Shown one piece after another: positions 1 to 9,544 of a stretch of DNA of 64,000 bases. The notes under the pieces were generated by a model. That model worked only from the letters and a program-made list of their open reading frames with translations. It had not been told where the DNA came from and ran no database searches. The stretch is from the NCBI GenBank assembly GCA_958510825.1, contig OY294049.1, forward strand, positions 29,459,415-29,523,414. Reading direction: 5' to 3'. The stretch comes from Brachypterus glaber (taxonomy: Eukaryota > Arthropoda > Insecta > Coleoptera > Kateretidae). Both the position numbers and the translations under genes were made by a program. Numbering within the stretch: the first letter of the stretch is position 1; each line of letters starts with the position of its first letter.

Positions 1-1913
1 GTTTCTTTTCTCCAAACGCTGATAATCTCTAAAAATACGAAAAAAAAAATTCTCTCGATTTTTTTTTTCATATTTTTATCGCGACCAGCGTTTAAAGTTA
101 CGACAAAAATAAGTTTTTCTCAAAATAAAAAAAAAGTTGAATTTCGACCTCAATTCCACTTTTCAGAAATTATTTTACGATACTTTTTTTTGAACCAATG
201 GCGTAACTACGGGGGGTGCGGTGCGGAGGGGGGCCCCACGCCGTTGAATAAAAAAGCACTGTTAATGTTCAACATTTTTAAAAATAATTCATTAAAAATA
301 AAAATCTTAACTAGAATTTGCGGTAGCATCTAAGTAAAAAGGGCGCGTGTCGCATTGGCGGTTATATCAAAGGAACCGCTTAAAGACTGCTGACTTTTTA
401 TGAGAAGGCATTTTTATTTTTGATACTTTTTTCAATGTTTACTTAACCTAATAAGAAACTTTAAACATTTTAGTTGTTTTTTTATATTGGATAAGGGACG
501 CACACACGTGTGTGAAAAAGGCGTAAATCCGACAGTGCGACCTCCACGTGGTAGATACGCTTTAGCTAACGCTAATGCCGGCGGTTTTTTTGAAATTTCT
601 GGGAATCATAATTTTTTTTTTTTAATTTTAAATTTTTTTTGTCGTAACTTTAAACGCTGGTCGCGATAAAAATGTGAAAAAAATCGAGAGAATTTTTTTT
701 CCGTTTTTTTTTTAGAGATTATCAGCGTTTAAGAGAAAAATAGTGATTCTTTAATTTTTTCAAAAATTCAATCGAATGAAACAAAACAATGGCTGGATGG
801 ATCGAATTTTAACTTTGTACGGTTTTTGTGGGTATATTGAGCTGTAAAAGGCACACTTAACAAACTTAACAAACGAAAATTAACCTGCTTGGCTGACGCC
901 TCACAGGTTAATTTTCTCATGGGCAATATCTTACTTTACCCACTAGTACCATAAATAACTATTACTATCCTCCAGGAAAGACTTGCGTTAGTCAATTTTT
1001 TTATGTAATAAATAGGTAGAGGTACAGTTTTAAAATAATAAAAAACTAAAAAAAAAAAAATAAATTAAAATTTTTTTTATTTTATAAGTTATTTAGTTAT
1101 TTTAACCTTTGTCTAATTTTAGGCAAAAAAAAGTAAGTAGATACAAGAAAAACAGTATTTTACGAAGTTATTGCAAAACTAATTTACAATACCTACATAA
1201 AATACTACACTAGGACAAACAATTAAAGGATCAAAAAAAAAATCCAAATTTTTAGCGATTTTTCAAATGGCTGTATCTTTGTGAAAAATAGACGTATAGG
1301 AGTCATGAAAAAAGCAATTTGAAGCTTGAAGTCTCTAGTTTTGAGATTTTAGGAAAAAATTTTTTTCGAACAACAAGTATCGCGCAATTCTAATGAGTAC
1401 CGTGAAGAAAATTTTTTTTTTTTTTTTTTGGGTCCACGGACTTTAAAAAAAATGTTTCCGACTAAGCCACTATATGGATCGGATAGGTTGTTTATTCAGC
1501 TTTAATTGGATTTTTTGTAAGCTTTGATACGACTATTTCTCGCTGAGCTATCGGACTTTGAATGGAAATGGATCATTTTGTCTTGGATCATCGGTATCTC
1601 AGCAACCAGTGGTCCCACAGAGAATTGAAGATGGGTTTCAGAAACTTGAATAAATTCTCTACAAGGTTTGGCCATCGTTTTTTTTTTAATTTTCCATTCT
1701 TAACATGATTTTGAAAAATCGCGAAAAAATGTGCTTTTGAAAGTTTTTTGGAAAATCACGCGCTGAATTAAGAATATTGCGAAAACGACTAATGTTAAGT
1801 GTACCTTTTACAGCTCAATATACCCACAAAAACCCTACAAAGTTTCAATTCGATCCATCCAGCCGTTGTTTTGTTTCATTGGATTGAATTTTTGAAAAAA
1901 TTAAAGGATTACG
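1..1913. repeat. Tandem segmental repeat, unit 1 (with part of a foldback repeat)
   Basis: The sequence starting at base 1 recurs almost unchanged at 1914, so the period is 1913 bp. The phase is set only by the window edge. The unit contains the right half of a foldback repeat (about 1-850), a spacer with the 12 bp palindrome AAAATTAACCTG/CAGGTTAATTTT near 883-922, poly-A/T-rich sequence, and the start of the next foldback copy (from about 1435). No gene is seen. It keeps the uninterrupted Polinton target site (GGGTCCACGGACTTT, about 1431-1445) and the uninterrupted LINE target site near 909-925. Confidence 0.9.
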
Positions 1914-2766
1914 TTTCTTTTCTCCAAACGCTGATAATCTCTAAAAATACGAAAAAAAAAATTCTCTCGATTTTTTTTTTCATATTTTTATCGCGACCAG
2001 CGTTTAAAGTTACGACAAAAATAAGTTTTTCTCAAAATAAAAAAAAAGTTGAATTTCGACCTCAATTCCACTTTTCAGAAATTATTTTACGATACTTTTT
2101 TTTGAACCAATGGCGTAACTACGGGGGGTGCGGTGCGGAGGGGGGCCCCACGCCGTTGAATAAAAAAGCACTGTTAATGTTCAACATTTTTAAAAATAAT
2201 TCATTAAAAATAAAAATCTTAACTAGAATTTGCGGTAGCATCTAAGTAAAAAGGGCGCGTGTCGCATTGGCGGTTATATCAAAGGAACCGCTTAGACTGC
2301 TGACTTTTTATGAGAAGGCATTTTTATTTTTGATACTTTTTTCAATGTTTACTTAACCTAATAAGAAACTTTAAACATTTCAGTTGTTTTTTTATATTGG
2401 ATAAGGGACGCACACACGTGTGTGAAAAAGGCGTAAATCCGACAGTGCGACCTCCACGTGGTAGATACGCTTTAGCTAACGCTAATGCCGGCGGTTTTTT
2501 TGAAATTTCTGGGAATCATAATTTTTTTTTTTAATTTTAAATTTTTTTTGTCGTAACTTTAAACGCTGGTCGCGATAAAAATGTGAAAAAAATCGAGAGA
2601 ATTTTTTTTTCCTTTTTTTTTAGAGATTATCAGCGTTTAAGAGAAAAATAGTGATTCTTTAATTTTTTCAAAAATTCAATTGAATGAAACAAAACAATGG
2701 CTGGATGGATCGAATTTTAACTTTGTACGGTTTTTGTGGGTATATTGAGCTGTAAAAGGCACACTT
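1799..2766. repeat. Foldback (inverted-repeat) element
   Basis: The left arm (about 1799-2045) reads inverted at about 2555-2766. Shared landmarks are the CAGCTCAATATACCCACA end, the CCATCCAGCC stretch and the CAAACGCTGATAATCTCT stretch. The core (about 2090-2520) is GC-richer, with a GGGGTGCGGTGCGGAG run. A more complete copy lies at 23140-24709. Confidence 0.85.
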
Positions 2767-2819
2767 AACAAACTTAACAAACGAAAATTAACCTGCTTGG
2801 CTGACGCCTCACAGGTTAA

Positions 2820-2820
2820 T

Positions 2821-2857
<37 letters not shown>

Positions 2858-3366
2858 TCGTTTATTTCCAAAAAAAATCTACTTCTTACACATAAAAAAT
2901 AAATATTTAGAGAAACATTGTCAGGAATAGTAAGAAAAATAAAATAAAATAAAAAATTAAAAATTAGACAGTCTAATTGTGCTTAAATTGCTGATTTAAA
3001 TCTTCATATTCTCTTATTGTATAAGGTTCAATCTCACAAATGTGATCAAACAGATTTCTCTTAAAAATCCTTAAATTTTTACTTAAATTCTTTAATTCGC
3101 TTGGTAGGTCATTAAAGAATTTCATAGAAGAGTAGTACGAGCTCTTTTCAAAAGAAGTTAATCTATGTTTTGGAATATTATAGTCCAAAATTCTTTAAAA
3201 GATTCCACTGCTCATCAACATTTTCATTTGAACATTCATAAACATTCTGCCAGTTTTGTTCAGCAAGTTTTTCTTTGAAAAAGTTTGTATTTTTTTGGCA
3301 GGTTATTTTTTGCATAATATGTGAGTTTTACAAGTTTGTGATCTGAGATGTGTTTTTCAATAACTT
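2820..3366 (-). mobile_element. 5'-truncated non-LTR retrotransposon tail
   Basis: This insertion is absent from the parallel copy at about 915. It ends on the minus strand with an (ATT)n tail (plus-strand ATA/TAA repeats at 2822-2857). The element therefore lies on the minus strand and retains only its 3' end, as expected of a target-primed insertion. The empty site GGTTAATTTTCTCATGGG at about 909 fixes both junctions. Confidence 0.8.
2973..3188 (-). pseudogene. LINE reverse transcriptase C-terminal fragment
   Basis: 71 codons are open. The central segment FFNDLPSELKNL followed by FKRNLFDHI matches the pattern usual at the C-terminal end of non-LTR reverse transcriptases (wN-x-LP-x-x-l, then an FKr-x-L motif). 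Nothing upstream of the RT remains, so this is a dead remnant inside the 2820-3366 insertion. The family (Jockey/CR1/I-like) cannot be settled from this much sequence. Confidence 0.6.
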
Positions 3367-3882
3367 CTCATGGGCAATATCTTACTTTACCCACTAGTAC
3401 CATAAATAACTATTACTATCCTCCAGGAAAGACTTGCGTTAGTCAATTTTTTTATGTAATAAATAGGTAGAGGTACAGTTTTAAAATAATAAAAAACTAA
3501 AAAAAAAAAAATAAATAAAAAAAAAATTTATTTTATAAGTTATTTAGTTATTTTAACCTTTGTCTAATTTTAGGCAAAAAAAAGTAAGTAGATACAAGAA
3601 AAACAGTATTTTACGAAGTTATTGCAAAACTAATTTACAATACCTACATAAAATACTACACTAGGACAAACAATTAAAGGATCAACAAAAAATCCAAATT
3701 TTTAGCGATTTTTCAAATGGCTGTATCTTTGTGAAAAATAGACGTATAGGAGTCATGAAAAAAGCAATTTGAAGCTTGAAGTCTCTAGTTTTGAGACTTT
3801 AGGAAAAAAAATTTTTTCGAACAACAAGTATCGCGCAATTCTAATGAGTACCGTGAAGAAAATTTTTTTTTTTTTTTTTGGG

Positions 3883-3888
3883 TCCACG
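3883..3888. other. Polinton target-site duplication, left (TCCACG)
   Basis: TCCACG precedes the element's first base and recurs directly after its last base at 23078-23083. The unoccupied paralogous site near 1433 has the hexamer once. Six-bp duplications are the hallmark of Polinton/Maverick integration by a retroviral-type integrase. Confidence 0.95.
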
Positions 3889-4805
3889 AGTAGTGTTTTT
3901 TAGAGAGTTCATAATCCTCCCATACTCCCATTTTACGGGGGCAGTCGAAAAGTTATTCTGTTGGTTTTTTAAAAAAAGTGTTATTTTTTATGCGGTTGGA
4001 ACGACAATTACCGTGGAATTGCTCTTAATAATAATGTATGTATAATTTGTTTGCGTTTTAGAATTAATTAGTTGTTTATGTTAATTTAGCTGTTCACGGA
4101 AAAACATGATGTCATCGCATTCAAGTTAGTAAACACAAACAATTAATATTCCACAAATAAAATACACTGACAAAAATCTAAATAATATTATTAAAATTTT
4201 AGCAAGCAAGTAAACCTAGCATAAAAAAGCAGAGTGAAAAAGTATGGTGGAAAAGTAGCGCGCAAAATTACTGCGAAAAAGTAGCGCGTAAATGTACCGC
4301 GCACTGACAAAAATCTAAATAATACCATTAAAATTTTAGCAAGCAAGTAAACCTAGCATGAAAAAGAAGAGTGAAAAAGTATGGTGGAAAAGTAGCGCGC
4401 AAAATTACTGCGAAAAAGTAGCGCGTAAATGTACCGCGCACTGACAAAAATCTAAATAAGACCATTAAAATTTTAGCAAGCAAGTAAACCTAGCATGAAA
4501 AAGCAGAGCGATAAAGTATGGTGGAAAAGTAGCGCGCAAAATTACTGCGAAAAAATATGGTGCAAAAGTAGCACGTCAAATTATTGGAAAAAAGTAGCGT
4601 TCAACATTACTGCAAAAAAGTACCTCAAAAAAGTAGCGCGTAAATGTACCGCGTAAATGTACAGTGCAAAATTACTGTGAAAAAGTACCGCAAAAAGTAG
4701 TGCGTAAATGTACCGCAAAAAAAGTAGTGCGTAAATATATCGAGATGTGAGATAGGTGATGACGTCAGTTTTCCTCCAATTTTTTTTGTTATGTACAGTC
4801 GGAAA
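3889..4805. repeat. Polinton left terminal inverted repeat, interrupted
   Basis: 3889-3971 matches the inverted right end up to the CTGTTGGTTTTT motif. A second matching block (GAGATAGGTGATGACGTCAG to TTATGTAC, 4746-4797) pairs with 22865-22913. The two blocks are separated by about 770 bp not present in the right repeat, including the 4166-4742 tandem array. Confidence 0.85.
4166..4742. repeat. Tandem repeat inside the left Polinton end (~136 bp period)
   Basis: CACTGACAAAAATCTAAATAA recurs at about 4166, 4300 and 4438. It is followed by shorter degenerate iterations built on AAAAGTAGCGCGTAAATGTACCGC. The minus-strand open frame here (4625-4837) simply follows the repeats and is not annotated. 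Confidence 0.85.
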
Positions 4806-5258
4806 ATTTCTTTTATAGATAATTTTGGAGGGTTCACAAAATAATTCTATAACTTTTTATAGTGTATGAAAATTAATAAAATATTTAATTCAGTATACAT
4901 ATTGACTTTAATTTGTTTGCGTTGTAGAATTAATTGTTAGTTCGTGTATGTGAATTATTAATTAGTTTATTTTATTGTTTAACTTAAGTGTTTTTGTACA
5001 TGACTTGATTATTAAGTTGCATTTATGTAACTACTTTGTTTGTTTAGAATTAATTGCTTTTTTTCATGCGTTTCTTTAAACTGTTGGAAAGTTTGCAAAT
5101 CAATTTATTTAATAACACGGTTTTATACAGAGTGTTTCAAAAATTATTTATAATATTAGATAAAGTTAACTTTAGGTCATTACTTAAAAATTATTATATA
5201 ATATTAGATAAAGTTAACTTTAAGTCATTATTTAAACATTGTTTAAGGCAATTACATC
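4806..5258. other. Left-end non-coding stretch of the Polinton
   Basis: AT-rich. It repeats the motif TTTGTTTGCGTTKTAGAATTAATT found at about 4049 and 4911. It has a direct repeat of TATAATATTAGATAAAGTTAACTTT at about 5150 and 5197. The 70-codon frame at 5054-5266 is made of that direct repeat and is not judged to be a gene. Confidence 0.6.
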
Positions 5259-5774
5259 ATGATTAACGAATTGTTATTGTTGAGTTTTTTTTCCAATCCA
5301 CAACTTATATTTTTAAAAACTTATAATGTTAAGGAAATGTACATAACCTCTACCTCTTCTTGTAATGTAGATGTTAATTTGGAAGTTCCTAATTGGCCGC
5401 AAAACTTCAGAAGAATGTCCTTAAAAACTCTGGAATATGAAGATTATATCATGGAAATATTTATTGACGATTCCAATAATTTAAAAATATATAATAAAAC
5501 ATTTTTAAACTATCAACTTATGATGTCTTTTGTTAACGGTAGTAGCCTAAGAACCGATTGGCACACAATTTTATGGAACCAGAATCTTTGGAATAACAAA
5601 TGGGAAGAAAAAATAATGGATGAACAAAGATATTATTTTAATAAGTTAATACTTTTTCTAATTTTCTTTTTTATTTTATTTATTAGTTTTTTATTAATTG
5701 TATTTATTTTTTATAAAAATAGGAGAAAATTGTATACATTTAGAAACAGTGAAATTACTGAATTAAATAATTAA
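5259..5774 (+). CDS. Predicted single-pass membrane protein of the Polinton
   Basis: 171 codons; I do not recognise a family. What can be seen: a short hydrophobic N-terminus (residues 4-11), a polar middle domain with two potential N-glycosylation sites (NKT at 79-81, NGS at 93-95) and one Cys. There is one strong membrane segment near residues 130-152, followed at once by the basic stretch KNRRK, leaving about 18 residues at the C-terminus. That is a type I topology (outside-TM-short inside tail) if the N-terminus acts as a signal. It lies between the left terminal repeat and the tRNA-like element, in the same direction as the small-gene cluster downstream. A virion envelope or host-membrane role would be inference only. 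Start: the first ATG after repeat-derived sequence. Confidence 0.6.
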   Translation: MINELLLLSFFSNPQLIFLKTYNVKEMYITSTSSCNVDVNLEVPNWPQNFRRMSLKTLEYEDYIMEIFIDDSNNLKIYNKTFLNYQLMMSFVNGSSLRTDWHTILWNQNLWNNKWEEKIMDEQRYYFNKLILFLIFFFILFISFLLIVFIFYKNRRKLYTFRNSEITELNN

Positions 5775-5816
5775 ATTACATTTTTGTTTAACCTCTTACT
5801 ATTCTACTTAATTAAG

Positions 5817-5910
5817 CATCCCCTAAGTGCAGGACTTGTGTGGGCTAGTAGCAGAGGGAACCATCGGCTTAGACTGACTTTCGAACCAGTTTCTAGGGAG
5901 TGTTCGTTTC
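5817..5910 (+). other. Possible structured RNA segment
   Basis: CCCTA near 5820 can pair with TAGGG near 5900. Between them ACTG/CAGT arms flank a TTCGAA loop resembling a T-arm. No good box A or anticodon stem could be drawn, so this is only a structural suspicion. Confidence 0.2.
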
Positions 5911-5961
5911 TCTTTTTACCTTCACCAAATTTCAATTATTAACTAACTGAAAAAGGCAAAT

Positions 5962-6033
5962 CGACACCAGTGAGAATCGAACTCACGATAGTAGATTTAC
6001 TATTCAGACGCGCTAACCACTACGCTATGTCAT
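5962..6033 (-). tRNA. tRNA-like sequence (degenerate)
   Basis: On the minus strand there is a box-A-like TAGCGTAGTGG, a D-stem GCGT/GCGC, and a perfect five-pair T-arm GTGAG/CTCAC around TTCGATT (box B). The acceptor stem has mismatches. The only good middle stem (ATAGT/ACTAT, six-base loop) is displaced from the usual anticodon position. It looks like a decayed tRNA or tRNA-derived RNA polymerase III promoter rather than a normal tRNA. No anticodon is assigned. Confidence 0.4.
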
Positions 6034-6205
6034 TTTAAATATGAACGTGTAGTTTTTATTTCTTTCTGGACACTTAGTATAAAGTATAATATGATGCAAT
6101 ATGTTATTAACAATAAGTATGCAGTGACCATGAAATATGATTCAATGTTGACAATTAGTACGCAGTGATCATTAAAGTTAATAAATAATTAATGAGTTGT
6201 TTTGT

Positions 6206-6294
6206 ATATAAACTTGATTTTTGTGTTAGAATATCATCAATTTCTTAAGTTCGTTCAGTGGAACTAAGTTCTAGTTCAGTTTAAAGTTATAAAG
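6206..6294 (+). promoter_or_regulatory. TATA box and untranslated leader exon for the left gene cluster
   Basis: TATATAA at 6206-6212 is followed by a likely start region near 6235 and TTCAGT-type initiator matches. A strong splice donor AAAG|GTAAGG (exon end 6294) follows. No ATG frame of note lies between. Three acceptors downstream (AG at 6851-6852, 7196-7197 and 7598-7599) each sit directly before an open frame. One leader alternatively spliced to several small genes is inferred. Confidence 0.55.
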
Positions 6295-6854
6295 GTAAGG
6301 ATATATTATTTTTTCACTAAACATTTTTATTTTTTATTTTGGATTATATTTTTAATTTTAAAATCATATTTTTAACACAAAAGTGCATTTTTTTTCTAGT
6401 AAAAATCTTTGATGCTAGTAAATAAAAATTTGTTTAACTTTTTATTTAAAAAAAATGGTTTTTCTCAAAAAAATTCTAACGGTAGACTTTAAATTTAAAT
6501 TATACGTGTTTTTTTTGAATGATTGAAACTATGTTGGTTTATGATTTTTTTTAAACAGATTATAAACCATATATACCTTTTTTATTTTTTAATTGTCATT
6601 GTTTTTAATTTTTTGTATTTATTTTTACCTTGGTGACTAAACTTTTTAAAATATGGGTTTCGTCAAAAAAAAATTAATCGATCTGTAACTCTAAACTAAA
6701 AAAATTACAGACCTTTTTGTTTTTTTTGAATTATTTTTGAAAAAATTTAAAAGATTTTTATATTTTTTAAATTTTTACTGTTTTTTATTTTTAATATAAA
6801 GTTAGTTAATACTAAAAATGCATTTTGGAAAAATTTGAAAAATTTATTTTAGTT
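6295..6854 (+). other. Probable intron of the left gene cluster
   Basis: AT-rich, without a credible open frame. It is bounded by the donor at 6295 and the acceptor AG at 6851-6852. Spliced forms joining later acceptors would remove more. Confidence 0.45.
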
Positions 6855-7070
6855 ATGGAGCGACAAGTCTTCTATGTTAAAAGAGGAAAATGTAGTGTTT
6901 GCCAAACAATTTTTAAAAAAAAAAGTAAAAAATGTAAAAATATTTTAGAAACCCAAAAAATAATATATTGTAAAAAGTGTAGAGTAAAAACAATTTTTTT
7001 AATCAAAATAACAATTAAAATTACTCTAGTAACAAAAATGCAAAAAAACCATACAGTCAGTCAGTTTTAA
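6855..7070 (+). CDS. Small zinc-ribbon-like protein
   Basis: 71 codons from the ATG that lies two bases after a splice-acceptor AG. An in-frame ATG 30 bp upstream sits inside the presumed intron. Two cysteine pairs (CSVC near residues 13-16 and CKKC near 40-43) with a Lys-rich linker could bind one zinc. The C-terminal third is low-complexity and runs into a direct repeat (7058-7162), so the tail may be repeat-derived. The function is unknown. Composition is poor enough that it may be a decayed gene. Confidence 0.35.
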   Translation: MERQVFYVKRGKCSVCQTIFKKKSKKCKNILETQKIIYCKKCRVKTIFLIKITIKITLVTKMQKNHTVSQF

Positions 7071-7162
7071 GAAAAGTAAGTTAGAAATACATTTCTAAAA
7101 AAAGTGTTACATCAGTTTTAAGAAAAGTAAGTTAAAAATACATTTCTAAAAAAAAGTGTTAC
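7058..7162. repeat. Direct repeat, two ~52 bp copies
   Basis: TCAGTTTTAAGAAAAGTAAG through AAAGTGTTAC occurs twice in a row. It separates two small genes and could duplicate a splice branch or donor region (AGTAAGTTA in each copy). Confidence 0.8.
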
Positions 7163-7197
7163 TGTTTTTTAATAATTTTTTTTTTTTTTGATTTTAG

Positions 7198-7515
7198 ATG
7201 AATTTTCAAAAATTAAAAGAAAAAAAATTTAATTCCAATCAACGTGAAATAAAAAAACCAATTAGTCTTCTTATTGGAAAAAAATATAAAATTTTATCGA
7301 TTATGGAATTTGATGGTTTAAACCAAAGAAGTTTAGTTGCCAAGTTGGAAAACTTTTCCGTTTGGATACCTAATAAATTTTACGAAATTTTTTCGAAAGA
7401 AGCAGTTACAGACTATAATCACAATCATAATGGCAAATTATATATTGAACTAATAAAAACTGAAATAATAGATGGAAAGGAATGTGCTTTTGTAGATATT
7501 GATACGTACGAATAA
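7198..7515 (+). CDS. Conserved small Polinton protein, possibly OB-fold/ssDNA-binding-like
   Basis: 105 codons, with the ATG fused directly to a splice acceptor (ten or more T's, then GATTTTAG|ATG), which supports this start. The order is a basic N-terminus, a beta-rich core (GKKYKIL near 28-34; RSLVAKL near 45-51), then VWIPNKFYEIF near 56-66 and a GKLYIEL strand. This resembles ~100-residue insect Polinton-associated proteins of the general form 'GkkYkI...kfG...va.L......LP.rf'. Role is inferred only: possibly single-stranded DNA binding during protein-primed replication. It overlaps a frame continuing past 7499 that is probably read only after the 7599 acceptor. Confidence 0.6.
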   Translation: MNFQKLKEKKFNSNQREIKKPISLLIGKKYKILSIMEFDGLNQRSLVAKLENFSVWIPNKFYEIFSKEAVTDYNHNHNGKLYIELIKTEIIDGKECAFVDIDTYE

Positions 7516-7615
7516 AGCCTATGAACCTTTTAAATTAAGGTATTTTATTTTTGCAATAAATTATTTAGTATTGTATATTTATATTTATTTTTTTTTTAGT
7601 AACATACAACTTAAA

Positions 7616-8266
7616 ATGTCGTCTGAAAATCTTAATGCTGAAACAGAAAGGTTCCTGGGTGATCACATCGAAAGTAAATCTGAACATTTTTTGGATATGG
7701 AAGAAAAAGAATTTCCGTGTACGGCTGATATGGAAGAGGCCTTTGATGGTACAGCAGAAACCAAAATTTTAACAACTTACATATGTATTTACGATTTTGA
7801 ATTTGAGAAAAACGAAGTTACTGAAAATCTTCTAAAGTTTGAGTGGAACGCAGGACAAACTAGAGCTTTAGGCGTTGCTAGTATTTGGCACCGTTTACCG
7901 GTGAATCGAGCCGCTTCGGATATTTTAGAGCCAGAAGTGGAAACAAATATAACTAATTTAGTGTACCATCCATATCAATTAATAACATGTAATAACTATT
8001 TATTACTAATTAATGAATCGAAAAAATGTTTAATAACTTGTATGAGGTGTGCACCATCAGTAATAACTGATATAAAAAATTATACAAAAGAATTATTCGT
8101 AATCCACATCCATTCCCATGGCTACGGGCACGTCCACTGCATGATTTGCAAGAAACATTTTCAAGAACCATGTATTTATCAAAGTTTTAACTGTACAGAA
8201 TGTTTTAAATATGATACATTTTTACAACATTTCAAATTATTTGACAGTTATTTTAGTAATTTTTAA
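7616..8266 (+). CDS. Cys/His-rich Polinton protein, unknown function
   Basis: 216 codons from the ATG 17 bp after a splice acceptor (AG at 7598-7599). The frame is open further up to 7499, but that part is hydrophobic AT-rich intron-like sequence. The N-terminal ~45 residues are acidic. The C-terminal ~85 residues are rich in Cys and His: a CLITCMRC cluster, then HIHSHGYGHVHCMICKKHF and CTECF. This suggests one or two zinc sites in a non-classical arrangement. No family recognised. It is the last gene of the rightward left-end cluster and is followed by ~600 bp without a gene. Confidence 0.6.
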   Translation: MSSENLNAETERFLGDHIESKSEHFLDMEEKEFPCTADMEEAFDGTAETKILTTYICIYDFEFEKNEVTENLLKFEWNAGQTRALGVASIWHRLPVNRAASDILEPEVETNITNLVYHPYQLITCNNYLLLINESKKCLITCMRCAPSVITDIKNYTKELFVIHIHSHGYGHVHCMICKKHFQEPCIYQSFNCTECFKYDTFLQHFKLFDSYFSNF

Positions 8267-8860
8267 TTGAACATATAACATTTTAAATTATATATATATA
8301 TGTTATTCTATTCTATGTTTTGTGATAATATAATTTGTTTTAAAACAAAAAAACACTCATAGGGGGTAACCACCCTAAGAACAAAAATGTTAACTTGCTT
8401 AAATAAGATTAACGTTCTTGTCACTAGGGCATTGGTTTTGAGTAAATTCTTGTTATTTTAATGTTAGAGATGTTTTTGTTCTGATATTTCTTTGATTGGT
8501 TTAACGATTGTATCCTAGTTACCTTTTAAAGAAATTAAGGATTTGGCAGTCCAATCCGAACAAAAAACACTCTCAGGTGTCACGAAGATGCTCCCTTTAA
8601 CGGACCTGAATTAACCTGAGCGCCATAAATTTTACCTGTGGTATACTGACGGGCAGATACCCTATGGTTAAACAACCCGGTAACATAATATTTTATTTTT
8701 TGTAATTTCATTTTTATAATTTTAAACTTTTCGAATAAGTGTAATATTTTTAAAAATAATTTTTAAAATATTAAGCTTATAATATTTTTAAGATTAAAGA
8801 CGACTGTAGTTTGTAGGTTTTAAATAAAATATTTTATTTGATTAACAAATTTTTATTTTT
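8267..8860. other. Intergenic region between convergent Polinton genes
   Basis: No credible frame on either strand. It has two copies of an AAAAACACTC-type start (about 8348 and 8565) heading GC-richer segments (GGGGGTAACCACCC; GGTGTCACGAAGATGCTCCC). It serves as the shared 3' region of the rightward small-gene cluster and the leftward block. A structured RNA is possible but not demonstrated. Confidence 0.5.
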
Positions 8861-9484
8861 TTACATCTCCATAGAGTTTATCTTATCTAAGTTTATTTTA
8901 ATTACATCGGGATAAAATTGTAGTAATTCTAAGAATATTAAATAATTATTGGAATTAAAAAAAAGTGATGAAAGTTTATCCAATTCTTGCATAATATCAT
9001 CAAACTGAGATATAATTGGTAAAGCGTTAGTATAAAAAAATTTAAAATCTAAATTTTTTAAATACTTTAAGCGATAGTTAATTAGAATTTGCAAAGATAA
9101 AATTTCATCAATACATTCTTTAGAAAAAATAATAGTTTTTTCTTTTTTCTCAAGTTTTAAATATTCTTGATCCTCTGTAGATTTGGTTAAATTATAGAGG
9201 TTAACTTCAAAATTTAATTGGTCCTGGTTATTCTCCAACAAAATTTTAATATTATCCAAGAAATCATACCAATCCAAGTCCAATAAAGAAATGGTTTGAT
9301 CGCTCTGTATAAATCTTAAACATGGCTCAAATCCCATAGCTACATTTAGACCAGTAGATATTTTCAAGTCACATGCTTTTGAAAAATACAATGTTTCATT
9401 TAACAGTTGTTTGTCGATTTCATCTTCGTAACACAATAATATATCGTTTACAAGATCAAAATAATCGGTCATTAAGGACATCAT
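8861..9484 (-). CDS. Conserved Polinton protein, unknown function (~207 aa)
   Basis: 207 codons, acidic and Leu/Ile/Asn-rich, predicted mostly helical. The best landmark is the segment GFEPCLRFIQ (about residues 51-60) followed by an LDLDWYDFLDNI stretch. It resembles a widespread uncharacterised insect Polinton protein with an 'FEP.lrf ... i.l...W..l' core. Two Met codons (MMSLM) leave the exact start open by a few residues. It is the last gene of the leftward block, 60 bp after the integrase. No enzymatic motif is seen. Confidence 0.65.
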   Translation of the reverse strand: MMSLMTDYFDLVNDILLCYEDEIDKQLLNETLYFSKACDLKISTGLNVAMGFEPCLRFIQSDQTISLLDLDWYDFLDNIKILLENNQDQLNFEVNLYNLTKSTEDQEYLKLEKKEKTIIFSKECIDEILSLQILINYRLKYLKNLDFKFFYTNALPIISQFDDIMQELDKLSSLFFNSNNYLIFLELLQFYPDVIKINLDKINSMEM

Positions 9485-9544
9485 TATACTTTACAATCTC
9501 AAAGAATACTAATTAAAAAAATATTTATTTTACTTAATATAGAT

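Larger units (their letters stand above)
1914..3888. repeat. Tandem segmental repeat, unit 2, carrying a LINE insertion
   Basis: This second copy of the 1-1434 sequence is near-identical except for a ~547 bp insertion (2820-3366). It is cut at TCCACG (3883-3888) by the Polinton; the segment resumes at 23078. Open frames inside it, such as 1799-2245, follow the inverted repeat arms and are not genes. Confidence 0.9.

Noticed and set aside
1799..2245. 148-codon frame, repeated at 23444-23890
   Set aside because: It lies wholly in foldback arms and core, has low-complexity composition, and is identical in copies only because the DNA is.
5054..5266. 70-codon frame at the left Polinton end
   Set aside because: Half of it is a direct repeat; the composition is that of AT-rich noise.
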